Positions 5,483 through 7,013 of a stretch of DNA of 7,013 bases are shown here, one piece after another. The notes under the pieces are model-generated. The model saw only the letters and a program-made list of their open reading frames with translations, was not told the DNA's origin and made no database searches. Every line of letters starts with the position of its first letter. Positions within the stretch are counted from its first letter, which is position 1. This DNA is from Halobacteriales archaeon QS_5_70_15 (GTDB lineage Archaea; Halobacteriota; Halobacteria; Halobacteriales; Haloarculaceae), in NCBI GenBank assembly GCA_003022005.1, contig PXRQ01000040.1, forward strand, positions 1-7,013. Direction: 5' to 3'. The position numbers and the translations under genes are program-made.

Positions 5483-6213
5483 GTCGCCGTCCGAGGACTC
5501 CGATCCCCCCAGCGGGAACAGGTCCTCCCGGGCGACCGAGCCCTCCTCGGTTATCGTGGCCGGCTCGAGTTCGGACTGCGCGAAGATCTCGTCGGCGAAC
5601 TCCAGGACGCCGAGGAACTGCGGGCCCGTGGGTCCGAAGTCCGTTTCGGTGCGTCCCCGACGACGACCCGCATCACCATTCCGAACACCTCGTGTGGCGG
5701 GCAGTACATGTCGTACACGCCCTCCGTCTCGAACCGGTAGAACCAGGACTAGCTGTCACCTCCCGGGTTCGGGGTTTCCTCGTCGCCGTACCCGCCGAGC
5801 ATCGGCGAGGAGAACGAGGGGGCGTCGGCGGGAACCCGGCGTTGTCTGTCGTTGTCCGGGTGGTAGGACCCGACCGCGTGGTGTCCCGCCCGGACGGAGA
5901 ACTCGACGACGTCCCCCGGCTCGACGTGGAGGCCGACCGGATCGAAGTAGCACTCGGCCGGCCCGGGGATCCTGGCGTCATCGCCGAAGTTCTTCTGACT
6001 CACCTCAACCGTGTAGTCGACCTTGTTCCGGAAGGGGACGCGCTCGTCGGGGTTCCACTGCGTGTATCCGAGGTTCTCGTCGATGACGGGCGGGCGCTTG
6101 CCGGGCGTAGCACCGGCGGCGGTGCCGCTCCCGGCGGTCAGCAGTGCCGCACCCCCACCCAGCGACTTGAGAACGGTCCGTCTCAGCGATTCTGGGAGGA
6201 GACTGTCAGACAT
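5480..6213 (-). pseudogene. Tat-exported cupredoxin (plastocyanin/halocyanin-like), with amber codon and frameshift
   Basis: Exported type-1 copper protein. The N-terminus has a twin-arginine signal, S-L-R-R-T-V-L-K (about residues 9-16), followed by a short Gly/Ala/Leu hydrophobic stretch. There is no lipobox cysteine, so it should be secreted or surface-held. The cupredoxin fold follows: ECYFDPVGLHVEPGDVVEFSV, then GHHAVGSYHP carrying the first copper His. At 5749-5751 an in-frame TAG ends the frame after residue 154. The same frame continues SWFYRFETEGVYDMYCPPHEVFGM with the remaining ligands Cys, His and Met (C-P-P-H-E-V-F-G-M). A one-base slip near 5655-5658 (CCCC on +, probably one C lost) then moves the frame; the rest (TDFGPTGPQFLGVLEF ... 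SESSDGD) ends at TGA 5480-5482. The restored length is about 244 residues. The truncated 154-residue product would lack most copper ligands. It may be a pseudogene or carry sequence errors. Confidence 0.82.
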
Positions 6214-6260
6214 CGTTTTTTGCCCCTACCTGCGACGTGATCCGACGTATCCGATGACAG

Positions 6261-6269
6261 ATATTAAAT
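6261..6269 (-). promoter_or_regulatory. TATA box for the cupredoxin gene
   Basis: On the minus strand ATTTAATAT, the most A/T-rich stretch nearby, is centred about 52 bases before the ATG at 6213. Transcription would begin near 6239, leaving a leader of about 25 bases (ending GGTAGGGGCAAAAAACG before the ATG) without a convincing Shine-Dalgarno match. A strong box suggests the gene is, or recently was, expressed. Confidence 0.5.
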
Positions 6270-6378
6270 GGGACTGATGGGGAAGATGCTGCCGTTACTA
6301 TCGTGGCTCGGTCGGGTCCGGCGTCGGCTCCTACGCCCAGGACGCTAGAGCGGTCTCCTCACCCCGTAGCGGCTCGAC

Positions 6379-6834
6379 TCAGTCGCCGCGACGCCGCTCT
6401 TCGAGCGTCTCAGGCCGCTCCCGGACGGCGGCCAGTTCGCGCTCGACGTCGTCGTTACCCCTGTGTGCGTACCGTACCGAGCGGTCGAGGGGCGGGGGGT
6501 CGAAACCGGTCCTCCCATCGTCGGTACCGGTAGCCTCGTCGCGATTGGGCCGAACTCCGAGCCGCTCCAGGATGCGGCGGCGCACACCCGCTCCTACGGC
6601 CGCCGATCGAATACGCGTTCAGCCGCTCGACGGCGACGGTCGGCGGTCCGGATCCGGGCGGCCCACCTCGGGGCCCCGGGTGGTTCCCGTTCCCCGCGAC
6701 GGTGTGCCCCTCGACGGTGAGCCACCCCGACTGCGGGCCGGTCGTGGAGTCGGTGGCCGCATCGCGGAAGCCCTCCCGGTCCACCCGCCGCCGGACGGCT
6801 CGTTGCGGCCCTCGAAGGCGACGATCGGGCTCAT
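6379..6834 (-). pseudogene. Unrecognised minus-strand coding traces that switch frame twice
   Basis: I do not recognise a family. Three consecutive minus-strand pieces look coding by third-position GC and amino-acid composition. ATG at 6834 gives MSPIVAFEGRNEPSGG. From about 6790 the better frame is shifted and reads VDREGFRDAATDSTTG, GWLTVEGHTVAGNGN and PPTVAVERLNAYSIGG. From about 6600 the first frame is again better, reading AAVGAGVRRRILERLGVRPN and DDVERELAAVRERPETLEER to the TGA at 6379-6381. The first frame has an in-frame stop at 6619-6621 in the middle. The pattern fits one ~151-codon gene with a lost base and a gained base that compensate, or two fragments. No TATA box precedes 6834 closely. 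The C-terminal 68-residue piece (GTG at 6585 to 6379) could be an independent small gene. Confidence 0.3.
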
Positions 6835-6983
6835 CCGCTCGTCCCCGGCCGCACGCGTGCGAGCGGGGGTTCGCACGAGCGGCGGTCGCGCCCGTGACAG
6901 CACGGAACCGCCGTTGGCGAGAGTGACGGAGCCGACGGGGCACCCGCTCGCCGGGAGACTCCGAGACTGCCGAACCGTACGGC

Positions 6984-7013
6984 TTCTAAGTGGCGGGTTC
7001 GTACCCGGGGTAT
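6984..7013 (+). promoter_or_regulatory. Putative leaderless promoter for a gene beginning at the window edge
   Basis: TTCTAAG at 6984-6990 is an isolated A/T-rich box in GC-rich sequence. The window ends ...GGGGTAT, so an ATG at 7012 would need only one more base (G) and would lie about 25 bases from the centre of the box, the haloarchaeal leaderless spacing also seen at the amidohydrolase gene. The gene itself is outside the window. The stretch 6835-6983 between this box and the traces holds nothing else I can support except the palindrome CGCACGCGTGCG at 6850-6861. Confidence 0.35.

Noticed and set aside
5749..5751. TAG read as pyrrolysine
   Set aside because: Haloarchaea are not known to use pyrrolysine, and a second lesion downstream in the same gene favours plain disruption or error.
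5407..6240. A 277-codon + strand frame over the cupredoxin region
   Set aside because: The minus strand holds the Tat signal and cupredoxin motifs; the + frame starts inside the repeat and has no motif.
6277..6348. A 23-codon + strand peptide (MGKMLPLLSWLGRV...)
   Set aside because: The nearby TATA box is only about 12 bases away on that strand and fits the minus-strand cupredoxin gene instead; there is no other support.
6850..6861. Perfect 12-base palindrome CGCACGCGTGCG
   Set aside because: Alternating GC-rich palindromes of this size arise readily by chance here, and no promoter or gene edge is attached.
1..7013. CRISPR arrays, tRNA or rRNA genes, complete insertion sequences
   Set aside because: No regularly spaced repeats, no tRNA-like cloverleaf sequence and no transposase motif were seen on either strand.

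Overview
The base composition (very GC-rich, GC or C at most third codon positions), the acidic proteins, the leaderless-style TATA promoters and a twin-arginine signal all point to a haloarchaeon (class Halobacteria). I cannot name the genus from this window.

Layout. Positions 1-1268 hold the 3' part of a DHH-family (RecJ-like) phosphoesterase gene. Its first ~104 bases read as the expected upstream OB-fold domain only on the opposite strand. A 210-base gap with a clear TATA box leads to a two-gene unit: an ACMSD-type amidohydrolase (1479-2615) and, 4 bases on, a Rieske [2Fe-2S] protein (2620-2976). The Rieske stop codon forms the edge of an 84-base structured repeat (2974-3057). An acidic protein of unknown function (3072-3575) follows, then elp3, the tRNA wobble-uridine modification enzyme (3710-5360). 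A second, inverted copy of the repeat (5399-5482) lies after elp3, and its far edge is the stop codon of a minus-strand Tat-exported cupredoxin gene (5480-6213). The last ~730 bases contain the cupredoxin promoter, minus-strand coding traces that change frame (6379-6834), and a TATA box (6984-6990) placed to start a + strand gene at the window edge.

How the genes relate. The amidohydrolase and Rieske protein are probably co-transcribed and may belong to one catabolic step, with the Rieske protein carrying electrons and the amidohydrolase acting on a ring-derived or carboxylated intermediate; the substrate is not visible. DHH phosphoesterase and Elp3 are housekeeping functions (nucleic-acid processing, tRNA modification). 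The cupredoxin would be an exported copper electron carrier or copper protein.

What stands out. Four coding regions in 7 kb are disrupted: a local inversion in the DHH gene, a frame-breaking internal deletion in elp3, an amber codon plus a one-base slip in the cupredoxin gene, and frame switching in the 6379-6834 traces. Either this is a decaying locus or the underlying assembly has errors; the reads would decide. The second notable item is the pair of 84-base repeats, both abutting genes so that the element edge supplies the TGA stop codon. I found no complete new defence or mobile system here.
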